DNA of 64,000 bases from Zygnema cylindricum. Its lineage: Eukaryota; Streptophyta; Zygnematophyceae; Zygnematales; Zygnemataceae. Shown here in pieces: positions 31,690 through 41,719 of this stretch. The stretch's first letter is position 1, and every line of letters starts with the position of its first letter. The notes under the pieces were generated by a model, which was not told where the DNA came from, did no database searches, and saw only the letters and a list, made by a program, of their open reading frames with translations. A program made the position numbers and the translations under genes. The stretch covers positions 62,001-126,000 of the forward strand of contig JBBHKE010000620.1 in the NCBI GenBank assembly GCA_037447655.1. The letters are read 5' to 3'.

Positions 31690-32100
31690 CCATTATTGGC
31701 ATTGAGATCGCAGAACGGAGGAGAATACACATCAAAGGAATTTGAAGAATTTCTCCTTCAGGAAGGTATCAATCATAAGCTTACAGTCCCATATAAACCG
31801 GAACAGAATGGTGTTTTTGAAAGGTTAAATAGGATAGTGACAGAGAGTGCTTGATCTAGTCTTGCAGATAAAGGGCAAGTTTTGAAAATCTTGGCTAAAG
31901 CACTTATGTGTGTGGTTTATATTAAAAATAAAGTTACTTCTAGATCTGTTATCACTACACCTTATGAGCTTTAGACATGAGAAATACCTGATGTTAGTCA
32001 CTTTAAAATCTTTGGCAGCAAGTGTTTTATTTAGATAATTTACAAGATAGAAAGAAAATGGAGGCTAAAGGCCTACCTGGGATTTTGTTGGGGTATGATG
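31690..32100 (+). pseudogene. CopF integrase, right part
   Basis: Resumes the integrase at PLLALRSQNGGEYTSKEF, where the second catalytic Asp of the usual SDNGGEY is Gln, then LTVPYKPEQNGVFERLNR with the catalytic Glu. A stop follows in TESA, and later GLPGILLGYDDNTKGYRVF marks the integrase end. The left part is at 25106-25543. Confidence 0.85.
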
Positions 32101-32559
32101 ATAATACGAAAGGATATAGAGTTTTTGTATTTGAGAAACTAAAAAGTGATTATTTGTAGGAATATCCAAATTAAAGATGAACAAGATTCGGTTGACCTTT
32201 TTAAAGTGCCAGATCAACCGGCAAAGGAAAAGCAAGAATATATTATTTTTCACCATACGCATCGAGTTTACTTTCAATCAGCAAGTGGGACACCTCTTCC
32301 TTCAGTTCCTTTGGTGCCTTTACAGGATGCTTCACCACAAGCTACGCCTCAGGTGGAAGTAACTACTACAGACTCTGCACCAAATCAAGTTAAGGTTTAA
32401 ACTTAAAGGAAAAATCAGAGGTTGCTGACGATCTCAGCCTCAAAATTTCGGGGGGGGAAAGAGATCTAGCAACGGTCTGCAAGCAAGCTCTAACTATGTT
32501 TTTTCTACAGCTACAGAGGAGCCTCTCATGATCTAGGAGGCCTTCTCATCACCTGAGAG

Positions 32560-34113
32560 AAATTAGTGGATCGAGGCGGAAAATAATTTAATGAAGTCTA
32601 TTATGGAGGCACAGACATGGGAGCTGGTGGAACTTCCTCAGGGCATAAAAGCCATCGGTAGCAAATGGTTATTCAAGGTGAAGCTGAATGCAAAAATCAC
32701 CATCAAAAGTTATAAGGCTAGGCTAGTGGCTAACGCGTATAACCAAAAAGAAGATATTTCCTTTGAGGAGACTTTCTCACTAGTTGTCAAATTTCCCAAG
32801 TTCAAAATTTTGCTAAGTTTAACGGCCATTGAGAATATGGAAATACAACAAATGGATGTTAACACTGCTTTTTTGCATGGAGAGTTTGAAGAATCCATTT
32901 ATATGGAACAACCTGAAATGTACGTTTAAAATCGAAAGGAAGAATTATTGTGTAAATTAATGAAATCCTTGTATGGGCTAAAACAAGCACCATGTCAGTG
33001 GAATTTGAAGTTAGATGAGTTTTTGACTAGGCTAGGATTTAAGAGAATTAGCTCATATCATTTTGTATATGACTTACAAGGGGAGGATGAGATACTATAC
33101 ATTGCGTATATGTGGATGACTTATTATTAATAAGTAAGTTAATGGATGAAATAAACCGCATTAAAGTAGCTTTAAGGTCTAGGTTTGAGATGAAGGACCT
33201 CGGTGAGGCCAAGTATATTTTAGGAATACAAGTAGAAAGAGACAGAAACATAAGGCTGATTATGTTAACTCAGAAAAAAGCAATAGGTAACATATTGGAA
33301 AGATTTGAAAAGAAAGATGTAAATGGATTTATAACTCCCATAGAATTCAGGCAAAAATTGGAAGGAAGGGATTCAGAGTCAATCATTACGGTGTGTGAGA
33401 GTTTAGAGTTAGGGGAGGAGGAGTTTATGGCTTCAAAGCAATATAGATAGGTAGTTAGAAGTCTTATATATTTTATGAAATGTAGGAGACGTGATATTGA
33501 AGCATTTGTGGGGGTGTTGAGTAGAAGTTTGCAGAATCCTAAAAAGGCAGACTAGGAAGCATCAAAAAGGGTGTTGAGATATCTTGTAGGTACTCAAAAT
33601 CTTAAGCTTGTACTCGGAGGAGGAGAGGTGAAAATATAGACGTGGAGCGATGCTAACTATGGAGACATGCTAAGACGGAAATCTACGACCGGCTTTGTTT
33701 TGAAGATTGGAGACGGAACTTGCTGCTAGAATAGCAAATTACAAAAGGTTACAGCTCAATCCACAATGGAGTCAAAATATATGGCAGCAGCTTCCGCCCT
33801 CAAGGAGCTCTTATGGTTCAAGTCCGTTATATAAGAACTTGGGTATATGCAAACTAGTCTTCAAGCTATCTGGTGTGACAACCACATAACCATTGCAATT
33901 GCCTCTAACCCCAGCCATCACATTAAGAGAAAACACAAGGATGTTAGACTTCACATTGTTAGAGAAAAAATACTTGTAAAAGTCGTTAAGTTATGTTATT
34001 TATCGGACAAGAAGATGGTAGCTGACATGTTAGCAAAAGCCCTTCCTGCTCCCAAGTTCCAATTTTGCAGAGATGCTATTAGAACAAGTGAGCAACTAAG
34101 TCTAAAGATTTAG
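32560..34113 (+). pseudogene. CopF reverse transcriptase and RNase H
   Basis: RT begins [16 protein letters not shown] and GSKWLFKVKLN, then DVNTAFLHGEFEESIYM, SLYGLKQAPCQWN and LDEFLTRLGFKR. A one-base loss just before the active site shifts YVDD out of frame near 33105. The next frame reads DDLLLISKLMDEINRIK, RFEMKDLGEAKYILGIQVER and FRQKLEGRDS. RNase H follows, with TWSDANYGDMLRRKSTTG, KELLWFKSV, IWCDNHITIAIASNPSHHIK and ADMLAKALPAPK, ending shortly before the polypurine tract and 3' LTR. Confidence 0.85.
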
Positions 34114-34118
34114 GGGAG

Positions 34119-35143
34119 TGCTGTAATTTATAAATCTTTATTTTCAGTAAATAGGGGTAAAAATAACTTAGATTATTTTTCTAAGTAGTCTACTGTAATA
34201 CTTACCTTAATTAGCGTTACAGTAGCAAAAATTACAGTAGAGTGTATTGTACTTTTACAGGGACACGTGTCCGGAAAAGAACGTATGCAAGTCTTTCATT
34301 GTGGCCCCAAGAGTCAGCCACACATGTCACGGAATTGACGATTTGATTCACAAGATCGGACGAATGGGATCTTAACCAAGTATTACGGAAATAAATGGTA
34401 CAGTTCGATTGTTCCATCGTCGATTGAATTTTTTCCAACAGACGTGATTCACCTAGGACCACAAGCGTGATTCACGAAGGACCAAAAGGGTGATTCGCGT
34501 GGGACCACAAGTAACGAAGCACTCAGGTGCTTCGTACTGCACGACCACATTCGGTTGGACTTTTGCAACTATTGCTGACTAAGCATTTGAAACGTTTTGT
34601 GTACAGTTGGAACGTTTTTGTACGGTTCAGTATTTTGAAATATTTAAATAACATTGTTTTGTAGTTTAGTGTAATAAAAAACAGTGTTCCATCAATCAGG
34701 TTTTTAAACAATAATTAGGGTTTTAAGGTACAGTAACGTAAAGGTAGGATGCTTTGTCGTTAGTAAAGATAATAAAATGAGTACCGATTACCCAAATTAG
34801 TATAGATCAGTAGATACACACTCTGAGTATATAACTTAGGACTTAGCCAATTTTGTAGTATCCAGTATTGGGAATATGACTTTCTAAGGACAGTTTTTTG
34901 GGAAAATTCCAAACATCATAACTTATGGTTTACTAGGTCATTTGAGCTGCAAAATTTTGAATTGTCAGTTTACTGTATTGTTTATCATTTTGGCAAATTT
35001 GAGGCATATTGGCTATTTGAATCATATTTTGTGTTAGTTCAAAGTTGGCTGTTGAGTAGGTACTTTGATAGTTTCTCCTCTTATTCATGTCTACTTCCAC
35101 TACCACTGCTAGCCTCCTCCGGCAACGGTGGTTGTAGAACAAA
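34119..35143 (+). repeat. CopF 3' LTR (subtype L1)
   Basis: Begins TGCTGTAATTT after GGGGAG and ends near GTAGAACAA, including the gag start codons MSTSTT at about 35087. It resembles the CopG LTR (38518-39552) much more than the CopF 5' LTR. It holds repeated GTGGGACCACAAG-type words, ordinary for this family. Confidence 0.8.
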
Positions 35144-35149
35144 AATGTC

Positions 35150-36330
35150 TACATAGCTAGCGTCGCTCCACGTTTGTATTTTCACTTCTCCTCCTCTGAG
35201 TACAAGCCTAAGATTTTGAGCTCCTGCAAGATATCTCAACACCCTTTTTGCTGCTTCCCGGTCTGCCTTTTAGGATTCTGCATACTTCTACTCAAGAATC
35301 CCTAGCTGTTGCAATATCGGGTCTCGTACAGTTCATAAAACATATAAGACTTCAACTACCTGTCTAATGGCTTTGAAGCCATAAAGTCCTACTCCCCTGA
35401 CTTTAGACTCTCTCACACCATTATGTTAGAATCTAAATCCCTTCCTTTCATTTTCTGCCTGAATTCCATGGGTGTTATTGATCCCTTTACATGTGTCATT
35501 TAAAATCTTTCCAGCATATTATCGATAACATCTTTCTCTGTCAACATAATCAGCCTCTTGATTCTGTCTTTTTCTACCTGTATTCATAAGATATATTTGT
35601 CCTCACCGAGATCCTTCGTCTCGAACCTAGAACTTAAAGAGGTTTTAATGGGTTTATTTCATCCATTAACTTACTTATTAATAATAAGTTATCTACATAT
35701 ATAGTAATGTATAGTATCCCATCCTCCCCTTGTAAGACATATAGTGAATGATCCGAGCTAATTCTCTTAAATCCCAGCCCAGTCAAAAACTCATCTAACT
35801 TCATATTCCATTGACGAGGGGTTTTTTTTAGCCCATAGAAAGATTTCATCAATTTACACACTGATTCTTACTTTGCGTTTTCAACATACATTTCAAGTTG
35901 TATCATATAAATGGTTTAATCTAACTCTCTATGCAAGAATGCCGTTTTACCATCCATTTGATGTATTTCCATATTCTCTATAGCTGCTAGACTAAGCAAG
36001 CAAAATTATGACAGTGGGAAATTTGATATTTGGAGAGAAGGTTTCTTCAAAGTCAATACCTTCTTTTTAATTGTACCCTTAAGCCACTTATTTGGATTTA
36101 TACCTTTCAATGGTATTTTCCGAGTTCAGGTTCACTTTGAATACCCATTTGGTGCCGATGGCTTTTCTGCTTGGAGGAAGAACCACCAGCTCCTAGATCA
36201 TTGCCTCCATAATAGACTTCATTTCATCGTTTGCCGCCTTGATCCATTGATTTCTCCTAGGTGATAAGAAGGCATCCTAGATTGTTAGAGGCTCTTTTGT
36301 AGTTGCAAAAAAAACAAAGTAAGAGCTTGC
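35150..36330 (-). pseudogene. CopG reverse transcriptase and partial RNase H
   Basis: The minus-strand ORF at 35634-35861 reads SFYGLKKTPRQWN, FLTGLGFKRISSDHSLYVLQ and ITIYVDNLLLISKLMDEIN, where the YVDD box is YVDN. The fingers domain with stops lies at 35870-36230 (KWVFKVNLN-type residues). The RT C-terminal block and the start of RNase H (TWSDASYVD) lie at 35146-35600, full of stops. Confidence 0.8.
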
Positions 36331-37579
36331 AAGCTTACTTGCAGACGGCTGCTAGATCTCTCTCCCCGGAAATTTTGAGGCTAAAATTGTCGACAACCTC
36401 TAAATATTTTGTTTTGTTTGAACAGTAACTTGAGCTGGTACTGAATGTATTATAGTTCCTTCGGCTTGAGGTGTATCTTGTGGTGTAGCATCTTGTGAAA
36501 GCACCAGAGGAACTGAAAGAAGAGGTGTCCCACTTGCCGGTGGAAAGTTGACTTAGTTCAGTCTTCAATGTTGCAAGTGGAAACATCACAGTTTAGTGCT
36601 TTAGCCTATACTTTCAAATCTAGCCCTTTATCTGCAAGCATGGACTAGGCACTCTTTGTCATTGTCCTATTTAATATTTTGGAAACACCATTCTGTTTTG
36701 GTGTATATGAAACAGTAAGATTGTGAATAATACCTTCTTGAATGAGAAATTCTTCTAATTCATTTGATGTATATTCTCCCCTATTGTTCGATCTTAACGC
36801 CAAGATTGGAACTCTATGAAGCTTTTCCGGCCATGCTTTGTAGTTTTTGAAGTGAGTGAACACTTCACCTTTATGTTGCATGAAGTAGACTTTAGTGTAC
36901 CTCGAGTAGTCATCTGTGAATAAAACCATATAGTGGAGGCCTCCAGCTGAAGCCACTTGTGAAGGACCGAGAACATCTGATTGTATTAGTTGTAGAACTT
37001 TCTCCGATCTGTGGTATGTTTCCTTTGGAAATGGCAATTTGTAAATCTTGCCAAGTGAAAAACCATCACATGATTTTATAGGATGAGAACTGAGGGACAC
37101 TCCCTCGACCTTTCCTGAATTCACCATTTTCTTAAGACTATTATAATACATATGTCCTAATCTTTTATGCCACAACTCATTGTCACATTTGACACCAGAG
37201 TAGAGAACATCATTTTCTTTATATTCAGCCATTTCTACAGGTACATTTTGCTATAATCTCTAGTTCTTGTTACTGCTACTTTCCCTTTCTTGCTAACAAC
37301 CTGTCTCCCTCTTTTTAGAACGACTTCAAAGCCTTTGCTCTCCATTAAGGATGTAGAAAATAGATTTTTCTTAAAGTCTCGAACATAAAAAACATTGTGA
37401 AGTGTTCTCTCTACCGACTTTCCCCCCATATCTACCATCAAAGATAAATCACCCTGAGCTGAGGTTTGAACACTATGCCACAAGCATACTACATACTCCT
37501 TGGAGATGTTTGCTGCAGATTTGTAAAAGTCGTTTTGTTCCATCAAATGTGGGCAGACACTCCCGTGTTCATGATCCAT
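36331..37579 (-). pseudogene. CopG protease region and integrase
   Basis: 37235-37579 reads VFKPQL-type degraded sequence, then VERTLHNVFYVRDFKKNLFS and LMESKGFEVVLKRGRQVVSK. 36645-37232 is the integrase: HKRLGHMYYNSLKKMVN, a zinc-binding CDGFSLGK where the second Cys is Phe, LIQSDVLGPSQVA (first Asp), FTDDYSRYTKVYF, LRSNNRGEYTSNELEEF (second Asp replaced by Asn), and GVSKILNRT where Glu is expected but Lys is read. Three key residues are therefore lost. Confidence 0.85.
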
Positions 37580-38577
37580 CCTGCATCTTTTGGACTCTCC
37601 ATTGCAACCGCCATAACAAATAGCTCTTCCTCCTCTTGCTCATTGAAGCTTAGAGACTCATCTGCATAAGTTGCAGAAGCTGAGAAAAGAGCATTCCCAC
37701 GGGAAGGATTTATAGAAAAGCCTCTATGATACTAGCTTTGCTGACAACTTCGCTTGTATAAGCCTGTTTCATTAGCCTTCTTCAGTTTAGGAAAGTACCT
37801 ATATCTATGACCCTTCTCAGAAACGTAAAAACATGTAGTAGTATATGTCCTATTTTATCTTTGATTAAATTGATTCTGATTGTGGTTCAATTGACTCCTG
37901 TTCTGATTAATCTGATTTTTTTTCTCAAAGTTTGTGGCAAATGCTTCAAATGTTCCTTCTCCTTCAAGGAGTTTAGTATTAGTCTCTTCCTCCAATATAA
38001 GATTATAGGCTAATTGAAATGACTAGCTAGCTTTATCATGACTTTTTAATTGGACAAACACACCCTTCATCCTACTAAGGAGACCTCTAATAAGCAGAGT
38101 TGCTAGTTAAACTCAAGAAATGACCCCCCAGCAAAAGAGTGAGCATCAATTAGGGCACGAAAATTGTCACAATACTCGACCATAGTTCCCCCCGAGTATT
38201 TGTATCCCCAAATTTTTCCATCCACCAGCAGCTCCTCCTGAACATTCGCTTTCTCAAAAGCAGATTTTAGTGATGTCCAAATCTCACTTGCCTTCTTCAT
38301 TTTCAGTCGAGACATGACCAAATTTTCTGAAATACAAAGAATTAGATTGTTACTTGACATTGAATTCTTTTTCGCCCAAGATGGATCTGTTTCATTAGGG
38401 GAGCCATTCTAGATCCCCAATAAGTCAGCAGTTTCAAATGACGATTCAACCATCGCCGCCCAGTAAGCATACTTTTGGCCATGGAAGATAGGAATTCTTA
38501 ACAAAAGGCCTATAACTTGTTGTTTTACAACCACCGTTGCAGAAGGAGGACTAGCAATAGTAGTGGAAGTAGACATG
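37580..38577 (-). pseudogene. CopG gag
   Basis: ATG at 38575-38577 lies 60 nt inside the LTR (MSTSTTIASPPSATVVV). It continues as IPIFHGQKYAYWAAMVESSF, then the ORF SNNLILCISENLVMSRLKMK, SLKSAFEKANVQEELLVDGK and MVEYCDNFRALIDAHS. The zinc-knuckle region near 37830 is degraded (SEKGHRYRYFPKLKKANE). Frames are interrupted several times. Confidence 0.8.
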
Positions 38578-39552
38578 AAAAACTGCAGAAACGATCAAAG
38601 TACCTACTCAACAGCCAACTTTGAACTGACACAAAATATGACTCAAGTCGCCGATATGCTTCAAATTTGCCACAATGATAAACAATACTGTAAGCTAACA
38701 ATAATTAATTTTTCAGCCTAAATTACTTAGTAAATCATAAGCTATGATGTCTGGAATTTTCCTAAAAAACTGCCCTTAGAAAGTCATATTCCCAATACTG
38801 GATACTACAAAATTGGCAAAGTCTTAAGTTATATACTTAAAGTGTGTATCTAGTGATTTATACTAATTTGGGTAACTATTAATACACTTATTATCGTAAC
38901 TAACGACAAAGCATCCTACCTCTACTTCACTTTACCTCAAAACCCTAATTAATGCTTTCTAAAAACCTGATTAATGGAACACTATTTTTTTATTGCACTA
39001 AAATACAAATTAATGTTATTCAGATATTCAAGATATTTAACCGTACACAAAACATTCCAACCGTACACAAAACGTTCCAAATGCTTAGTCAGCGATAGTC
39101 GCTAAAGTCCAACCGAATGTGGTCGTGTAGTACAATGCACCTGAGTGCTTCGTCACTTGTGGTCCCACGCAAATCACGCTTGTGGTCCCTTGGAATCATG
39201 CTTGTGGTCCTTGGTGAATCGCGTCCGTTGGAACAAATTGAATCGACGATGGTGCCGTCGAACTGTACCATTTATTTCCGAAATACTTTGTTCAGATCCC
39301 GTTCGTCCGATCTTGTGAATCAAATCGTCAAATGCGTGACGCGTGTGGCTGACTGTCGGCGCCACTCCAAAAAACCAGCATACGTTCTTTTTGCCGACAC
39401 GTGTCCTTGTAAAAGTACAATACACTCTACTGTACTTTTTGCTACTGTAACGCTAATTAAAGTAAGCATAACAGTAGACTACTTAGAAAAAAATTCTAAG
39501 TTAATTTTACCCCTATTTAGTGAAAATAAATATTTTTAAATTACAATAAACA
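38518..39552 (-). repeat. CopG 5' LTR (subtype L1)
   Basis: Runs TGTTG at 38518 to AAACA at 39552 on the plus strand. Directly inside is AGTTATAGGCCT (minus strand), a diverged form of the anticodon-arm primer-binding site. Confidence 0.75.
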
Positions 39553-39618
39553 TGCCAAGCCGGAAATCTACAACCAGCTTAGTTCTTAAGATTGGAGATG
39601 GAACTTGCGGCTATTATG
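39553..39618 (+). pseudogene. Copia RNase H fragment
   Basis: Plus-strand codons PSRKSTTSLVLKIGDGTCG continue exactly where the CopG RNase H stops. It then breaks off at 39619 into the target flank of solo LTR-3. Confidence 0.75.
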
Positions 39619-39669
39619 GTTTGGGCTTGTAGCCACGCACAAACTTCGAGCATGGAACAAGGACATAAG
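39619..39669 (+). repeat. 51-bp target flank, second copy
   Basis: A near copy of 21830-21880, ending ATAAG. It shows that the insertion site of solo LTR-3 is the same sequence as that of CopF. Confidence 0.8.
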
Positions 39670-40760
39670 AGTTGAGATTTGAAATCTTTAGTTCAGTGAA
39701 TAGAACTATGAGAGGAGACCAAAAAGACTTTAAATATTTTATAAGTAATTTTATGTAATATTTACCTTTATTAGTATTATAGTAGCAAAAGTACAGTATA
39801 GTGTATTGTATCTATGTAGGTTTTACGAAGTGGCGTCAACACCCGTCACGCAGCATACCATTGGAATCGCTAAAACAAACGGACAAAATCAGGTCCGGAT
39901 ACCTTTGAAAATATATGGTACGGCAAATTTTGTAGTTATACGGATATTTTAGAAATATATGGTACGGAACAGTTTTATGATCATTAAATGGAAACGTCTG
40001 GATATTTTGGATTTGTGTTGTACGATATAATTTATGATCATTAATTTCGAGAGGTATCGACGAACGCAATTCACTTGGGACAACAATCATGATTCACGTG
40101 GGACCGCAAGTGACGAGGCGTAATTTACGTGGGACCACAAGCGACGAGGCGTGATTCACGTGGGACCACAAGTGACGAAACACTCAGGTGCTTCCTACTA
40201 TACTACGACAATCGGCTGGACTTTAGCGATAACTGTGACAAAGCATCTGGAACATTTTGTAAGGTTCGCCATCTGAAATATTTGAATAAGCATTGATTTG
40301 TAGTTTAGTTTAATAAAAATTAGTGTTTTATTAATTAGGTTTTTACGGTACAGTAAAGTACAGGCTAGATACTTTGTCGTTAGTTAGGATAGTTCTGTAG
40401 TACGGTCACCCGAATTAGTGTGACCAGTAGATACTCAGTGTGAGTATTTCGTTTAGGACTTAGCCAATTTTGAATCATCCAGTCTTGGGATTATGACATT
40501 TAAAGGGCAGTTTTTGGGAAACTTCTAGAAGTCATATCTTATGGTTTACTGAGTCATTTGGGCTGCAATTTTGGGAATTGTCAGTTTACTCTGCTGCGTA
40601 AAATTGTGAGAAATTTGAGGCATATTTGCCTTTTTTGTCATATTTTGTGTAAGCTGAAAGTTGGTTGTAGAGTAGGTGCTTACTAGCTTTTGTTGTTTTC
40701 CATGTCTACTTCCACTACTAAAACTGGTCCTCCTTCTACAACTATGGTTGTAGAACAACA
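39670..40760 (+). mobile_element. Solo LTR-3 (subtype L2)
   Basis: About 1.09 kb, with flanking perfect duplications ATAAG at 39665-39669 and 40761-40765. It starts AGTTGAG where TG is expected and ends GTAGAACAACA. It includes the gag start (MSTSTT at 40701, ending VVEQQ), and is a close match of the CopF 5' LTR. No internal sequence follows 40760, so it is a solo LTR. Confidence 0.85.
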
Positions 40761-40765
40761 ATAAG

Positions 40766-41060
40766 CTAGTGCACGATAAAACAGTAGGTAGCTCCTGTAA
40801 AAGGTTATTGTAGGTTAAAGTTAGAGGAAAAATCGGAGTCGCCACTACACTTTGGAAAAGTGTATCTATTCTTAAATTGGCGGTACTTTAGCAAATGTGA
40901 CCACGAAAGTGGAATTGGACCCTAAACTCTAGCGCAAATGGCAACTTAGTGTGAAGTTCATGAATTGTTGACTAAAATTCGTCATTAAGTTCTCCACGGG
41001 ATGGCATACGGTAGTACGTCACATTTTGTTGTTTGTTGTGCATATCATTGTTGATTACTT
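40766..41060. other. Flank of solo LTR-3, nothing recognised
   Basis: No gene, RNA or repeat seen. It begins CTAGTGCACG after the ATAAG duplication. Confidence 0.35.
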
Positions 41061-41074
41061 ACATGGAAGTTAAG

Positions 41075-41705
41075 TTTCCCCCTTAACTTCTTCTCCCTCT
41101 CCCCTATTTCTTCTCACTTCCTTTCCTCGTTATGATTACCCCCTTCCAACCTTATATATTCTCCCTTTGCTCGTATTTCCTCTCCTTCCTCCCCCCTGGT
41201 TCTTCTACCTTCTCCCACTATTTCTCAACCTTTCCTCCCCACCCCTATTACTTCTCTTTCCCCATTATTTCTCCTCCTCTCCCCCGCCCATTTTATTCCC
41301 TCCCCCTCTTCTGTCCCATCCCCCTCATTTTTTCTATTTTTCCCAAATAAAATATAACATTGCTCTCTATTTTTTTTCAAAACCTCAAGTTTCTTCAAAC
41401 CCTCCCTCTCTTCAAATCTCTCCCCGCCCGATTTATGTTATAGCTATTGTTTTTTTTTTTTACCCATTTAACCCCTTTTTGTTCCCTCTTTTCTAACCCA
41501 TCTTTCCCTTTTTTATGTTTTTCTGTCAATCCCTCATTTTCACGAATGTCTCCCATCCCTCTTCCCCCTCACTCCTCCCCCCTCCCCCCTCTCCCTTTTC
41601 TCCTACCCTTTTCCCCCTCCCTCTCTTGTCTCCCTCTTTCCCCCTCCCCCCTCCCCTATCCCCCTCCCCCCTCCCTCCTTCCTCCTCCCATTTCCCTTTG
41701 CTACC
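41075..41705. repeat. Polypyrimidine tract
   Basis: About 630 bp of TTCTCC/CCCCTC-rich sequence on the plus strand, densest at 41560-41700. The long frames on both strands are low-complexity. It resembles, on the opposite strand, the purine-rich tracts in the LRR-gene introns. Confidence 0.8.
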
Positions 41706-41719
41706 CATAATTTGTCAAA

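Larger units (their letters stand above)
21881..35143 (+). mobile_element. CopF: Ty1/copia element, host of two nested insertions
   Basis: Plus-strand element: 5' LTR 21881-23807 (interrupted by solo LTR-2), gag from 23749, protease/integrase to 25543, then CopE (25544-31684), integrase resuming at 31690, RT, RNase H to 34113, polypurine tract ending GGGGAG, and 3' LTR 34119-35143. Excising CopE and one GAGTT joins KLDGV to PLLALRSQNGGEY in one integrase frame, which proves continuity. Coding regions have many stops and frameshifts. The two LTRs are of different subfamilies, so the element is probably a recombinant. Confidence 0.8.
35144..39552 (-). mobile_element. CopG: copia element in inverted orientation, RNase H end cut
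   Basis: On the minus strand the parts run LTR 38518-39552, gag, protease, integrase, RT and the first part of RNase H, ending at SDASYVD next to the CopF 3' LTR. The following RNase H codons (MPSRKSTTSLVL) are found on the plus strand at 39549-39615, directly beyond the CopG LTR. The split falls at the same codon on both sides, so an inversion of this 4.4-kb segment is the simplest reading. All frames are broken. Confidence 0.7.

Noticed and set aside
34860-35143. Head-to-tail tandem copia elements (pol, LTR, then gag start again)
   Set aside because: At first the gag start after each 3' LTR looked like the beginning of a second element. Solo LTR-2, solo LTR-3 and CopE show that these gag codons are part of the LTR, so no tandem copy is needed.
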